64,000 bases of DNA from Blasia pusilla. Its lineage: Eukaryota > Marchantiophyta > Marchantiopsida > Blasiales. The stretch is from assembly GCA_050084515.1 (NCBI GenBank), contig CM114274.1:10292001-10356000 (forward strand). Reading direction: 5' to 3'. Shown in pieces: positions 47,159-58,410 of this stretch (position 1 is its first letter; each line of letters begins with the position of its first letter). A model generated the notes under the pieces. It made no database searches and had not been told where the DNA came from. It saw only the letters and a list, made by a program, of their open reading frames with translations. The position numbers and the translations under genes are program-made.

Positions 47159-49297
47159 GGAACCCATGTAATTTCCTGACGGGTTGAGTTTGGATGTGCA
47201 AGATTATATCGGAGGGGAATGTCACCCACCATGGATCCGGATCTGCGATCGGGTGAGGAAGGTGCTTACGACGCACCGAGAGAGTACAGGAGTTCTTGGC
47301 GATGCCTCGTCAATCAGATGCTTGCAAAGGGTGCTCAGATTAAGAAGAAAACTTGGGCAAACAAGTTTATTTCTCAAGATGCAGCCGTAACCATCCTTTG
47401 CTGGTCGAAGATACAAAGCCGCGAAGAAAAAGCACTTTGGACCGAGTGGAGCGGAGGGAGAAGGTATCTGCGTCTGAGCGCGCCAAATTCATCCAAGCTG
47501 CAGTATCTGCTGCAACGAAATACACGGCGAGCAAGATGCAGCGATACATCAGCATTCTCAACCCCGAACTTGGTTTGGAGTTCTACAAGGAGCTGAAGGC
47601 GATTATCAAGCGCCAGCGGAAGAGGGATGAAGATCCGCATGGTCGGATTGGGGAGAAAGTGTCGCTGGATCGCGTGCATTGGTTTGCGTTGTCCGGGATA
47701 AGCGAGTTCAGGAGGATACGACTGATGAAAATCAGTCTCGAGGGCCCAGAGGCCCAAAAGAGGGCGGCACACCATCCTCCGGGTGTGTCGGATCCAGTGA
47801 TCTCGCATTGGCTACGCGAGTGGTCGTTTCCGGGGCGCGTTATGGTAATCGGAAGTCCGTCTTTGGACGATGCAAGCGGAGCTCAGAAGATTAGAGCCCA
47901 TTCCGCCGGAAGCAAACCTTGAAAGTTCTGGAGATTTCGAGGTTTGGCTCGACGACATCCGGGACAAGCCAACCAAAAACCCAGGATTCAAGACCATGTT
48001 CAAGGTTTGCGTCCTCCCTCAGGAAGAGCTTGACGAAGAAGTAGAGGGGAACAAACGGGATCAAGCGAAGAAGAAGCGAGATCTACAGGAGCAGACGGCC
48101 GATTCTGTTCGACTAAAAGTTGCCCAACGGATGGTCTTCAGGTTCCTCGTCCAGTGTAAGAATGCAGGTACGTGGGGAAAATTATCAGTTGCCTTGAAAT
48201 TGTGGGCTTCGCCACCGGATGCAGAGACATTCTCCATGTACGACGTGGAGATGGGGCAACACATGTCCGATTGGGAGGTGGAGAATTGCCCCATTTGGCT
48301 CGACTTCAACGACCCTGAAGACATCACGGATAAGGACTTACGAGTGCTTCATGATGCCGTGGCCTCAGGACAAGACGACATCCCCAATTTTGTCCAGCCT
48401 GAAGACTTCTTCGGAGGAGATGCGAAAAGCAGGCCACAGAGTGAGTTGGCTTCCAAGGTCCCTGACCAAAGACAAATCCTCGGGTCTCAAAGGCAAGGCG
48501 AGGGGAGGGAAAAATTCAGAGGCCGAGTCTTCCCAAAGAGAGGCTGAAGATTCAAGGCTAGAGGCGGAATCTTCCGGACGAGCGGGGAGAGAGGGTTGGA
48601 CCAGGTCCTTGGCGAAAAAAACGCCACCAGAATCTGAGGTCATAGAAACCCCGACAAGCCGTCCCCAGGCTAGGGAGAAGCGGAAGCGAGAGGTGCCCGG
48701 GTTGTCCCAAGGAGAATACAGCCCATCATTCTTGGGAAGACACAAACAAACAACGACCCGGACAAGCGTCCTCCTTCAGTTCACTCCTTTAGTGGATGAG
48801 CTGAAGAGCTTCAGTTCTCAAGCGTCGACACCAGCCATCGAAAAATTGACAACGCTGGGACGGAAGCTCCAACGAAACGGGCACGCTGCCTGGATGGTGA
48901 ATGGAGTGGTCAAAGAGGTTGCGGTGGATCTCTTGATCGCCGATCTGCCCTTGGGGTTGCGACTTTTGGGCGAGAATCCGTCGGACGAGGTACTTGAGTG
49001 GAATGTGCCGCTCACTTATGACCAGATTGCACTTTTGTTCTCCTTTGCAGACGCCTATCTGAGTGACAAGGATGCTTCTTGGTGTTGATTGGAGGGAGCG
49101 AGGACGAGCTCTTCAACCTTTAGTGCGTCAAGAGGTCGCTAAAGTGGAGGACGGCACAATCATGGATCATCAAAAACGAGTACCCACTCCGATCCGCAAC
49201 GAGTCAGATTCGGGTAAGGCTCAATTCCTATACTATAATTTCAATTATATTTTAATGATGTGTATAATGAGAGTCAATCTGGGTTTTTTTTGTCCAT

Positions 49298-49600
49298 GAG
49301 CAACCCGTCGGAAGGCGACGGGTTGCTGGCTTAGAGCAGCCCATGTGCGGCTGAGAGCAACCCGTCGGTTTCTGACGGGTTGCATCTTTTCCACATATAG
49401 GAAAAACGCGGTGTACGCAACCCCGCCGGAACCCGGCGGGTTGCTTGCTTTTGGTTTTTTCGGTTGATTTTGGTTTTTGGATGCAACCCGTCGATAGCGG
49501 CGGGTTGCTCTCTGGCGAGCATGGGCTGCTCTAGGCAAAGCAACCCGTCGCCTTCCGACGGATTGCTCACGGACAAAAACAATGGAGCCCGACGGGTTGA
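49298..49600. repeat. Palindrome array in intron 3, unit I
   Basis: About five palindromes lie in the intron 49214-49678, including a GC-shifted variant whose arms read CAACCCCGCCGG and CCGGCGGGTTG. Its neighbours read CAACCCGTCGGAAGGCGACG and CAACCCGTCGGTTTCTGACG. Confidence 0.85.
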
Positions 49601-50399
49601 TCCAAAGTCGATTATTGAAAATGTTCTCAAGGCGACTTCTTTAGTTTCGACATTGTTTCCAACGTCTTTGATTTACAAATGGACCACTCCTCGTCTCATC
49701 GCCCGTTTGGCCCGAGCACAATTTCCGGTGTTCAAGATCCAGGATCCTGTGGATCCATGCTCGATGGGCTGCTTAGATAGTTTGTACAATTCCCCGGAAT
49801 TTACATGCAAGACAAGATACCCACTTACGGGAGGAAGGGAAAACTCGCCAACCCTAATGCAAACGCTGTGCTCAAGGCCGGGTGACTTGGTGTTTGACTT
49901 AGTGGGACTTTTAGGGGCAAGTATCAAAGGCGCCTGGCAGAGTGGCAGGAACATTCTCTGCCTCGAGGAAGGCAGAAGCTGTTTGACCTTTGCAAGGAGG
50001 CAAAGCAGAATCTGAAAGGCTCGTTGGGGCGTATAACTCTCCACCAAAGCCGAGAGCTCTGGTTCCAGAGCCACCCTTGGTAGTGACTCCATCGTCACTT
50101 CCAACGATTCCCAAAATTGGGAGGGCAAGGCCGAAAGTGATTTTGCAAGAGCTCTCGGACAATGACGAGTGAGTTCAAAGAACTCAAGGACCCAGCTTGA
50201 CTGCAGCATTTGGAGTAGGGAGTTTTTTGATAATGAGGCAAAAGATTTCATAGAATAGATCAAATGTCTGATTCGAGCTTTTTCGGATGATATAAAGCAG
50301 AAGATTTTTTCGATCGATGGTGGTGCTTGTAAATGTTTGCTGATCATTTTTTGTCTTTTCGAATGTGATCATCTATGTACTCCACGGACTTCTATTTTG

Positions 50400-51660
50400 C
50401 AACCCGTCGGATTTCTCCTGCTTGCAACTTTCACTTTATGACCACTGCAACCCGTCGGATTTCTCCTCCTTGCAACTTTTCTCTTTTTGACCAGTGCACC
50501 CTTTTTACCTCCTCCAGGCAACCTGTCTGATTCCGACAGGTTGCCTGATCGGACCCTTTCCCTGTTGGTCCAACTTAAGAGGCAGTCTGGCGGGCTTCTT
50601 CCCTTGGCACCTTCCCCTCAACTCGTAAAGGCAGGCGTAGGCTTCTTTTCTTCTACCTGTGCGGTTGCCATAATGGTATTATCGGGGACGGAGCAGATAT
50701 TGATACTGGATGGGTGTCACATTGCAGAGCGTACAAGGTATACTACTGAGGAAGGCGGTGGGACTCGAGACAGGTTACATGGGACCGTTATGGTGTACCT
50801 AGGGGGGGGCCAAGGCTCTCGAATTCGCCAATATTTTCGATCCCCGTCTACAATCGGCCAGAGGAGCCACTTGAATCCCAGGACATGGTGACATACGGGC
50901 TGGAATATGTTTTTGGACTTGTGGATTGTGTTCTTTTAGCTACTCAGAATTACAATTCTGCAACCCGTATGATTCCGACTTTTTGCTTTTTGCCCACTGC
51001 AACTTTTTAACCATTTCCAGGCAAGCTGCCGGATTCGAGCAAAGTTGATTGCTTGAGTGATCGGACTCTATCCGGTGAGACCAACTTCGGCGCGCATTGT
51101 GGCGGGCTTCTTGACTTTTGGCTCGTTCCCCTTCATTCGTCCAACCAGTTGTAGGCTTCTTTTCTTGTCTAAGATGTGCAGGATTCCTACTACCTGACGG
51201 ATTGCCATTTCGGATTCCCAACCCGTTAAATCGTCGTGGGTGCAGGGTGGAAGAAAATCACTTCTAAAAATCTTTCCTTTCTTATGGTGAGCTTTCTTAC
51301 GGGTTGGGAGGGGTGCAGCTTCTTGGTTTCTCAGCCTAAGGATCTGATTTGTTCACATTTCAGAAAGTTGGTCTTGAGCAGACACCATTCATAACCTACA
51401 GAAAGTTGGTTATGGGGCAATTTAGGGGAGGCCATGATGGAGGCAGCAATCCCTGCAAAAAGAGAGGTACCCATCTGGGTGGTCCTCCAACAAAAATACC
51501 AAGGGCACTGCTTTTTGTTGACCGAGACATGGAATGTTAAGAAACTTAGGCTCACATGGAGAGTGATGGAAAAATGTTTAGGGTGGTCTTATGATGTCTC
51601 CTTTTTTCTCGCCCCCAGGAAAGAGGAGGTTTTTTTAGGGCCAAATGTGGACCACTAAAT
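50400..51660 (+). other. 3' modules and right arm of unit I
   Basis: This contains decayed copies of the downstream exon-like modules seen at 4026-4828, with a deletion that joins the first to the second near 50890. Palindrome remnants lie at 50400-50545. The conserved terminal segment after TTCAGAAAG encodes VGLEQTPFITYRKLVMGQF in one frame. I do not recognise that peptide; it is also present at about 5053-5200 and 53500-53620. Confidence 0.5.
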
Positions 51661-51836
51661 ACTCTCTTCTAAAGATTTCCTGAATTTTAAAGCAAACAAA
51701 AATTTCAAATATGTCAAAAAGTTTTGAAGAGAGGAGGCGGATTTGGCCTTTTTTTTTGAAGAGAGACTCTCCTCTCTTCCTCTCTTCCTTTCCTCTCTTA
51801 CTCTCTCCTGTCAGAATACCAGCCCCCCAAATTACT

Positions 51837-53147
51837 CCTCTCCCTAGAAGTGTCAAGCGCGGGAGTATCCTCTGCATGGACATGCCCCTTAATCAAATCA
51901 GAAGACCATGTTATGGTGCTGCTAAATGCTACTAAAGTTGCCATCTCTCCTAGCGGTTGCTCGATCACTTTACCCGTGAATCAAACGGGTAATGAACAAA
52001 GTCGTCCATCACCAGACTGCCATCTTGGTTTGTAGGACGCTGACTCCTCCCAATTATCCAGGGAAAACCCCATCGGGTACAACACTGCTCCACCAACCAA
52101 GACATTGTAGGACTCTGCATTGGTCTCTATTGCCTTGACTTGCACCGGGGACTCATCTGGACGAATCCTCACCACGACCCCTTGTCGAGTGATAAACTGT
52201 GTAGTACTCACTCCATCCAAGGATGTGTGTATCCTGAATGGACAACGCTCTACATCGGCCCTTGTCAGGCCCAACCTTGTAAATGCCGCTTTCCCCAACA
52301 TCAAGGGTTGCGCTCGTGAATCTAACAAGACACGTTGTGGAAAAAATAATCTACCTCCTGGACTCACCAACTGTAAGATCTCTCTCCTTGGTTATCTAGC
52401 AAGACAACACCTGGAGCAACCATGACATGCTCTATGGCGGGTCTAGCGGGCATCTTTGCCATCCTAGCAGCCTTAACCTGCCATGAATTTGAAGTGGACG
52501 GCCTCAACATCGGCTCCAAGCACGTCCATCACCTCCTCTGCAATCACCTCTGAACGTGATGTAGGAACACCATCTCCACGCTCACATAGTATAGCGCTCA
52601 ATTAGAAAACCTCGGTGGGCGTACTTCCCAACGTCACAACATCAAAAGTAGAAAACAAAAGAGCACGGTAGACCATGGTGGCCGCCCCCAACTTCGCACT
52701 CAACACATGCTCCTCCCGAGCATAAAAAATAGGAGTTGTCGCACTCGCTTCTCCCATCGCCCTCCGTGCCTGCACACCAACACCATCAACTCTCCGGGAA
52801 CTTTAATCATGACCCATCGATGTTGTCCTCATCGCCTTCGACAACGTGAAAGACTGAGGAAGCCTGGTCTATTTCCTGGCTTCCCCTCTCTGTGGATCCA
52901 ACTCTGCGGTGGCTCCATGTGTAATGACAACGACTGCCTCCAATTGGACAGTCGGCATATACAGCCAAGATCCTCCATATCTCTGGCTGCTCCATAAGAT
53001 GTCGATGCCACGGCTCCGACATCGGGTAACCTCAATGCCATAGCGGCAATCTGCTATTGTAGCTGCTGTATCTAAGCAGCTATCCTAGCCTCTTGCTCGA
53101 CGTCTCCCTCGACGCATCTAAGTGGTGGGACTCTACCTCCTCACACC
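51837..53147 (-). pseudogene. Gypsy gag C-terminus and protease-like domain
   Basis: The minus strand at about 52700-52550 matches the end of gag remnant 1 (TPTEVF...LSAILCERG). It is followed at 52370-51981 by VLLDSRAQPLMLGKAAFTRL, in which the aspartic protease signature LDSGAQ has become LDSRAQ, then GVSTTQFITRQGVVV and NVLVGGAVLYPMGFSLDNWE. The frame is open over 129 codons, but the region has stops elsewhere. It is cut on the left by unit I and on the right by unit II. Confidence 0.75.
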
Positions 53148-53924
53148 GAGGCTGGTATTCTGGCACGAGAGAGTAAGAGAGGAGAGGAAGAGAGGAAGAG
53201 AGGAGAGTCTCTCTTAAAAAAAAAGGGTCAAATCCGCCTCCTCTCTTCAAAACTTTTTGACATATTTGAAATTTTTGTTTGCTTTCAAATTCAGGAAATC
53301 TTTAGAAGAGAGTATTTAGTGGTCCACATTTGGCCCTAAAAAAACCTCCTCTTTCCTGGGCGAGAAAAAAGGAGACATCATAAGACCACTACAAACATTT
53401 TTCCATCACTCTCCATGTGAGCCTAAGTTTCTTAACATTCCTTGTCTCGGTCAACAAAAAGACTGTGCCCTTGGTATTTTTGTTGGAGGACCACCCGGAT
53501 GCCAACCTCTCTTTTTGCAAGGATTTTTGCCTGCATCATGGCCTCCCCTAAATTGCCCCATAACCAACTTTCTGTTGGTTATGAATGGTGTCTGCTCAAG
53601 ACCAAGTTTGTGAAATGTGAACACATCAGATCCTAAGGCTGAGAAACCGAGAAGCTGCACCCCTCCCAACCCGTAAGAAAGCTCACCATAAGGAAAGAAT
53701 TTTTAGAAGTGATTTTCTTCCACCCTGCACCCACGACGCCTCCGCCGGAGATAATCCGAAATGGCAATCCGACAAGTAGTAGGAATCCTGCACATCTTAG
53801 ACAAGAAAAGAAGCCTACAACTGGTTTGACGAATGTAGGGGAACGAGCCAAAAGTTAAGAAGCCCGCTACAATGCGTCAGAAGTTGGTCTCACATGGAAA
53901 GAGTCCGATCACTCAAGCAGTCAA

Positions 53925-54700
53925 CTTGTCGGAATCCGACAACTTGCCTGGAAATGGTTAAAAAGTTGCAATGGGCAAAAAGCAAAAAGTTGCAACCCAT
54001 CGGAATCATACGGGTTGCAGAATTGTAATTCTGAGTAGCTAAAAGAACACAATCCACAAGTCCAAAAAAATATTCCAGCAAACTTTTACAAACACCATTA
54101 TGGGTTGAAAAAATCTCGTCCTTTATTACCTCCGAAGGAACCTCGGAAATGTACATTTGACCTAGTCTATGATTTCTTCAGCCTCGTCATCTACAAATTT
54201 ACTCCTAACTCTCCTCGGTGACAGTACCAAAGGAATGTCTTGGGATACAAGTGGCTCCTCTGGCCGATTGTAGACGGGGATAAAAAATATTGGCGAATTC
54301 GAGAGTCTTGGCCCCCCTCTAGGTACACCATAACGGTCCCATGTAACCTGATTTGAGTCCCACCGCCTTCCTCGGAAGTATACCTTGTACGCTCTGCAAT
54401 GTGACACCCATCCAATATCAATATGTGCTCCGTCCCCGGTAATACCATTATGGCAATCGCACAGGAAGTAGGAATCCAACACGTCTGAGAGAAGAAAAGA
54501 AGCGTACGCCTGCCTTTACGAGTTGAGGGGAAGGTGCCAAGGGAAGAAGCCCGCCAGACTGCCTCTTAAGTTGGACCAACAGGGAAAGAGTCCGATCAGG
54601 CAGCTTGTCGGAATCTGATAGGTTGCCTGGAAGTGGTAAAAAGGTGTTGTGGTCAAAAAGTGAAAAGTTGCAAGCAGGAGAAATCCGACGGGTTGCAAAA
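53925..54700. repeat. Palindromes in 3' modules, unit II
   Basis: Family members occur at about 53925-53948 (CAACTTGTCGGAATCCGACA), 53994-54020 and 54600-54625, in putative non-coding sequence between the modules. Confidence 0.7.
54162..54487 (-). pseudogene. Downstream exon-like module, unit II (open frame)
   Basis: This is the best-preserved copy of the module at 4026-4346: an uninterrupted frame from VLDSYFLCDCHNGITGDGAH through WDSNQVTWDRYGVPRGG to the acidic tail KFVDDEAEEIID and stop. It lies about 350 bases beyond the methyltransferase stop on the same strand and follows an acceptor-like CTCAG. It may be an alternative last exon or a separate small gene. The family is unknown to me. 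Confidence 0.45.
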
Positions 54701-55371
54701 TAGAAGTCCGCGGAGTACATAGACGATCACATTCGAAAAGACAAAAAATGTTCAGCAAACTTTTACAAGCACCACAATTGTTCGAAAAAATCTTCTGCTT
54801 TATATCATCCAAAAAAAGCTCGAAACTATACATTTGATCTATTCTATGAAATCTTTTGCCTCATCATCAAAAAACTCCCTACTCCAAACGCTGCAGTCAA
54901 GCTGGGTCCTTGAGTTCTTTGAACTCACTCGTCATTGTCCGAGAGCTCTTGCAAAATTACTTTCGGCCTTGCCCTCCCGATTTTTGGAATCGTTGGAAGT
55001 GACGATGGAATCACTACCAAGGGTGGGTCTGGAACCGGAGCTCTCGGCTTTGGTGGAGAGTTGTATGCCCCAACGAGCCTTTCGTATTCTGCCTTTGCCT
55101 CCTTGCAAAGGTCAAACAGTTCCTCCCTTCCCTCGAGGCAGAGAATGTTCGTGCCACTCTGCCAGGCGCCTTTGATACTTGCCCCTGAAAGTCCCACAAA
55201 GTCGAACACAAAGTCATCCGGCCTTGAGCAGAGCTCGATGAGCGTTTGCATCAGGGCTGGCGACTTTTCCCTTCCTCCCAGAAGTGGGGTACTATCTTGC
55301 AAGTAAATTCCGGGGGAATTGTACAAACTATCAAGTACACCACGGTTTTCCCTGTGTATGTGGGAAAGATG

Positions 55372-55455
55372 CAACCTGTCGGAAACCGACGGGTTGCTCT
55401 CAGCCGAGCATGGGCTGCTCTTAGCCAGCAACCCGTTGCCTTCCGACGGATTGCT
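55372..55455. repeat. Palindrome pair in shortened intron 3, unit II
   Basis: Two palindromes remain (near 55372 and 55430) where the other copies have five or six. The rest of the intron and the start of exon 4 are deleted. Confidence 0.8.
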
Positions 55456-57611
55456 CACGGACAAAAAAAACTGAGATTGACACTCATTCTACTCACTCAA
55501 CAGAGAAAAAAACTCTTTATACACATCATTAAAATATAATTGAGATTATACTACACGAATTGAGCCTTACCCGAATCTGACTCGTCGCGGATCGGAGTGG
55601 GTACTCATTTTTTATGATCCACGATTGCGCCGTCCTCCACTTTAGCGACCTCTTGACGCATTGAAGGTTGAAGAGCTCATCCTCACTCCCTCCAATCAAC
55701 ACCAAGAAGCAGCCCCTGTCACTCAGATAGGCGTCTGCAAAGGAGAACAATAGCGCAATCTGGTCATAAGAGAGCGGCACATTCCACTCAGGTACCTCGT
55801 CCGACGGAATCTCGCCCTAAAGTCGCAACCCCAAGGGCAGATCGGCGATCAAGAGATCCACCGCAACCTCTTCGACCACTCCATTCACCGTCCAGGCAGC
55901 GTGCCCATTTCGTTGGAGCTTCCGTCCCAGCGTTGTCAATTTTTTGATGGCTGGTGTCGACGCTTGAGAATCAAGCTCTTTGACTCATCCAAGAAAGGAG
56001 CGAAGGAGGACGCTTGTCCGGGTCGTTGCTTGTCTGTGTCTTCCCAAGGATGATGGACTGTATTATCCTTGGGACAACCCTGGCACCTCTCGCTTCCGCT
56101 TCTCTCGAGTCTGCGGACGACTTGTCGGGGTCTCTATGACCTCAGACTCTAGTGGGGTTTTTTTCGCCGAGGACCAAGTCCGACCCTCTCTCCCCGCTCG
56201 CCCGGACGATTCCGCCTTTGGCCTTGAATCTTCAGCCTCTCTTTGGGAAGACTCGGCCTCTGAATTTTTCCCTCCCCTCGCCTTGCCTTTGAGACCCTTT
56301 GTGGATTTGTCTTTGGTTGTGCGGACCTTGGAAGCCAACTCAGCAGTCTGTGGACTTGCTCTTCTGCATCTCCTCCGAAAAAGTCTTCAGGATGCATGAA
56401 ATTGGGGATGTGGTCTTGTCCGGAGGCCACTGCATCATGAAGCACTCGTAAATCCTTATCGGTGATGTCTTCAGGGTCGTTGAAGTCAAGCCAAATGGGG
56501 CAATTCTCCACCTCCCAATCGGACATGTCTTTGCCCCATCTCCATGTCGTACATGGAGAATGTCTCTGCATCCCGGCGAAGCCCACAATTTCAAGGCTGC
56601 CGGTAATTTTCCCCACGTACCTGCATTCTTACACTGGACGAGGTACCTGAAGACCATCCTCTGGGCAGCTTTTAGTCAAACAGAATCGGCCGTCTGCTCT
56701 TGTAGATCTCGCTTCTTCTTTGCTTGATCCCGTTTGTTCCCCTCTACTTCTTCATCAAGCTCTGTTTGAGGGAAGACGCAAACCTTGAACATTGTCTTGA
56801 ATCCTGGGTTTTTGATTGGCTTGTCTCGGATGTCGTCGAGCCAAACCTTGAAATCTCCAGAACTTTCAAGGTTTGCTTCATCCGGGATGGGCTCTAATCT
56901 TCTGAGCTCCGCTTAAAGACCCTCCACCAGGGACTTCCCGATAACCCGCAACGCGTCCCAGAACGACCATTCGCGTAGCCATTGGGAGATCACTGGATCG
57001 GACACACCCGGAGGATGGTGTGCCGCCCTCTTCTGGGCCTCTGTGCCCTCGAGACTGATTTTCATCAATCGGATCCTCCTAAACTCGCCTATGCCGGACA
57101 ACGCAAACCGATGCACGCGATCCAGGGACACTTTCTCCCCAATCCGACCATGCGGATCTTCATCCCTTTTCCGCTGGCGCTTGATAATCGCTTTCAGCTC
57201 CTTGTAGAACTCCGGACCAAGTTCGGGGTTGAGAATGCTGATGTATCGCTGCATCTTGCTCCCCGTGTATTTCATTGCTGCAGATACTGTAGCTTGGATG
57301 AATTTCGCGCGCTCAGACGCAGATACCTTCTCCCTCCGCTCTAGCTCTAGTGCAGTGCTCTTCTTCGCGGCCTGTATCTTCGACCAGCAAAGGATGGTTA
57401 CGGCTGCATCTTGGGAAATAAACTTATTTGCCCAAGTTTTCTTCTTTATCTGAGCACCCTTTGCAAGCATCTGATTGACAAGGGCATCGCCCAAGAACCC
57501 CCTGTACTCTCCCGGATGCGTCGTAAGCACCTTCCTCACCCGATTGCAGTCCTGGATCTAGTGGTGGGTGGTGACATTCCCCCCCGATACAATCCTGCAC
57601 ATCCAAACTCA

Positions 57612-58410
57612 ACCCGTCAGGAAATTACATGGGTTCCTGCAACCTGTCGGACTTCGACGGGTCGTCACAGCTCAAGGTCGGATTCTAGGTTCGAGCTAAA
57701 TGATGCAATCCGTCGGACTCCGACGGATTGCATTCAGATTAGCTAATGCCTGGTTTCAACCCATCGGACTCCGACGGGTCGTCACAGCTCAAGGTCGGAT
57801 TCTAGGTTCGAGCTAAATGATGCAACCCGTCGGAGTCCGACGGATTGCATTAAGATTTTGCTAATGCCTGGTTTCAACCCGTCGGACTCTGACGGGTTGT
57901 GCAACTGAGCATACTAACGTGAACATAGCAACCCGTCGGAGTCCGACAGGTTGCGCAATTGAATGGAAACTTGCAATTTGACGCGAAACTTGGGGAACCA
58001 ACTTCCGAATGCAACCCGTTTGACTCCGACAAGATGATTTCGGCCAAAAATAGTTTTGAGTCAAGCAACCCGTCTGACTCCGACGGGTTGCTTTGGGAAA
58101 AAACCTACTAAACCTACGGTCAGTCGAACAACTCGTCGGAGTTCGACGAGTTGCATTCTTCAAAAAACATCCTGAAAAGGCGGCGAGTCGAGCAACCCGT
58201 CGGACTCTGACGGTTTGCTTTGGGCCAAAAACTAATTAAATCTGTGGTCAATCGAACAACTCGTCAGAGTCCGACGAGTTGCATTCTTAAAAAAACATCC
58301 TGAAAAAGCGTGGAGTCGAGCAACTCGTCGGAGTCCGACGTGTTTCTTTCGGCAAAAAAAAACCTAACCCATTCATCAATCGAGCAACTCGTCGGAGTCC
58401 GACGAGTTGC
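57612..58410. repeat. Palindrome array in intron 2, unit II
   Basis: A dozen or so palindromes occur, with a local tandem duplication (57650-57735 against 57770-57850). Spacer order follows unit I without the inverted block seen there. Arms include CAACTCGTCGG/CCGACGAGTTG and CAACCCGTCGG/CCGACGGGTTG pairs. Confidence 0.9.

Larger units (their letters stand above)
45316..50258 (+). pseudogene. ParB-DNA methyltransferase gene, unit I (all five exons, broken)
   Basis: Exons: 45316-45941, 46032-46503, about 47203-49213, 49679-50168 and 50207-50258. Exon 1 begins MTRKKSQANKSGSFTPKS and is basic, then acidic. Exon 2 has a ParB/sulfiredoxin-like core with WDGNHRFMA (46352-46378). Exon 3 is helical (IIKRQRKRDEDPHGRIGEKV; MSDWEVENCPIWLDFNDPED), then a Lys/Ser/Glu linker, then the methyltransferase start with DLLIADLPLGLRLLGENP in the DPPY position and LLFSFADAYLSD. 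Exon 4 has the motif I region (RPGDLVFDLVGLLGAS), exon 5 an acidic tail. This IV-then-I order is the beta class. Frameshifts in exons 1-4, a TAG at about 49120 and a lost acceptor before exon 4 (TACAA|ATGG) make it non-functional. ParB-methyltransferase fusions are known in phages; the origin here is unproven. Confidence 0.7.
38423..51826. mobile_element. MULE-like element, unit I, complete (13.4 kb)
   Basis: The element is bounded by the CCAAATTACT duplication and inverted GA/TC-rich ends. The right end read inward is GGGGCTGGTATTCTGACAGG. The left end (GAGGTGTAGTAAGAGG) fits the same terminus with about 15 bases lost. It holds a minus-strand transposase gene (42768-38826) and a plus-strand ParB-methyltransferase gene (45316-50258) that diverge from a shared promoter region. 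Palindrome arrays fill its introns and spacers. A 1.25-kb LTR-like insertion sits at 43832-45083. It interrupts the gypsy element between protease and C5 methyltransferase. Confidence 0.75.
32500..53147 (-). mobile_element. Ty3/gypsy element with C5 DNA methyltransferase, split by insertions
   Basis: Minus-strand pieces appear in the order gag C-terminus and protease (53147-51837), C5 methyltransferase (38412-37589 and 36070-35780), integrase (35589-34832), PHD remnant (about 34575-34460) and LTR-like end (34262-34084 and 32829-32500). The pieces are separated by unit I (38423-51826) and two solo LTRs, each with its own target duplication. Taking out unit I joins coding sequence in a plausible frame. 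Unit II starts inside the gag end at 53148. No reverse transcriptase or RNase H was found between the methyltransferase and integrase. Confidence 0.75.
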
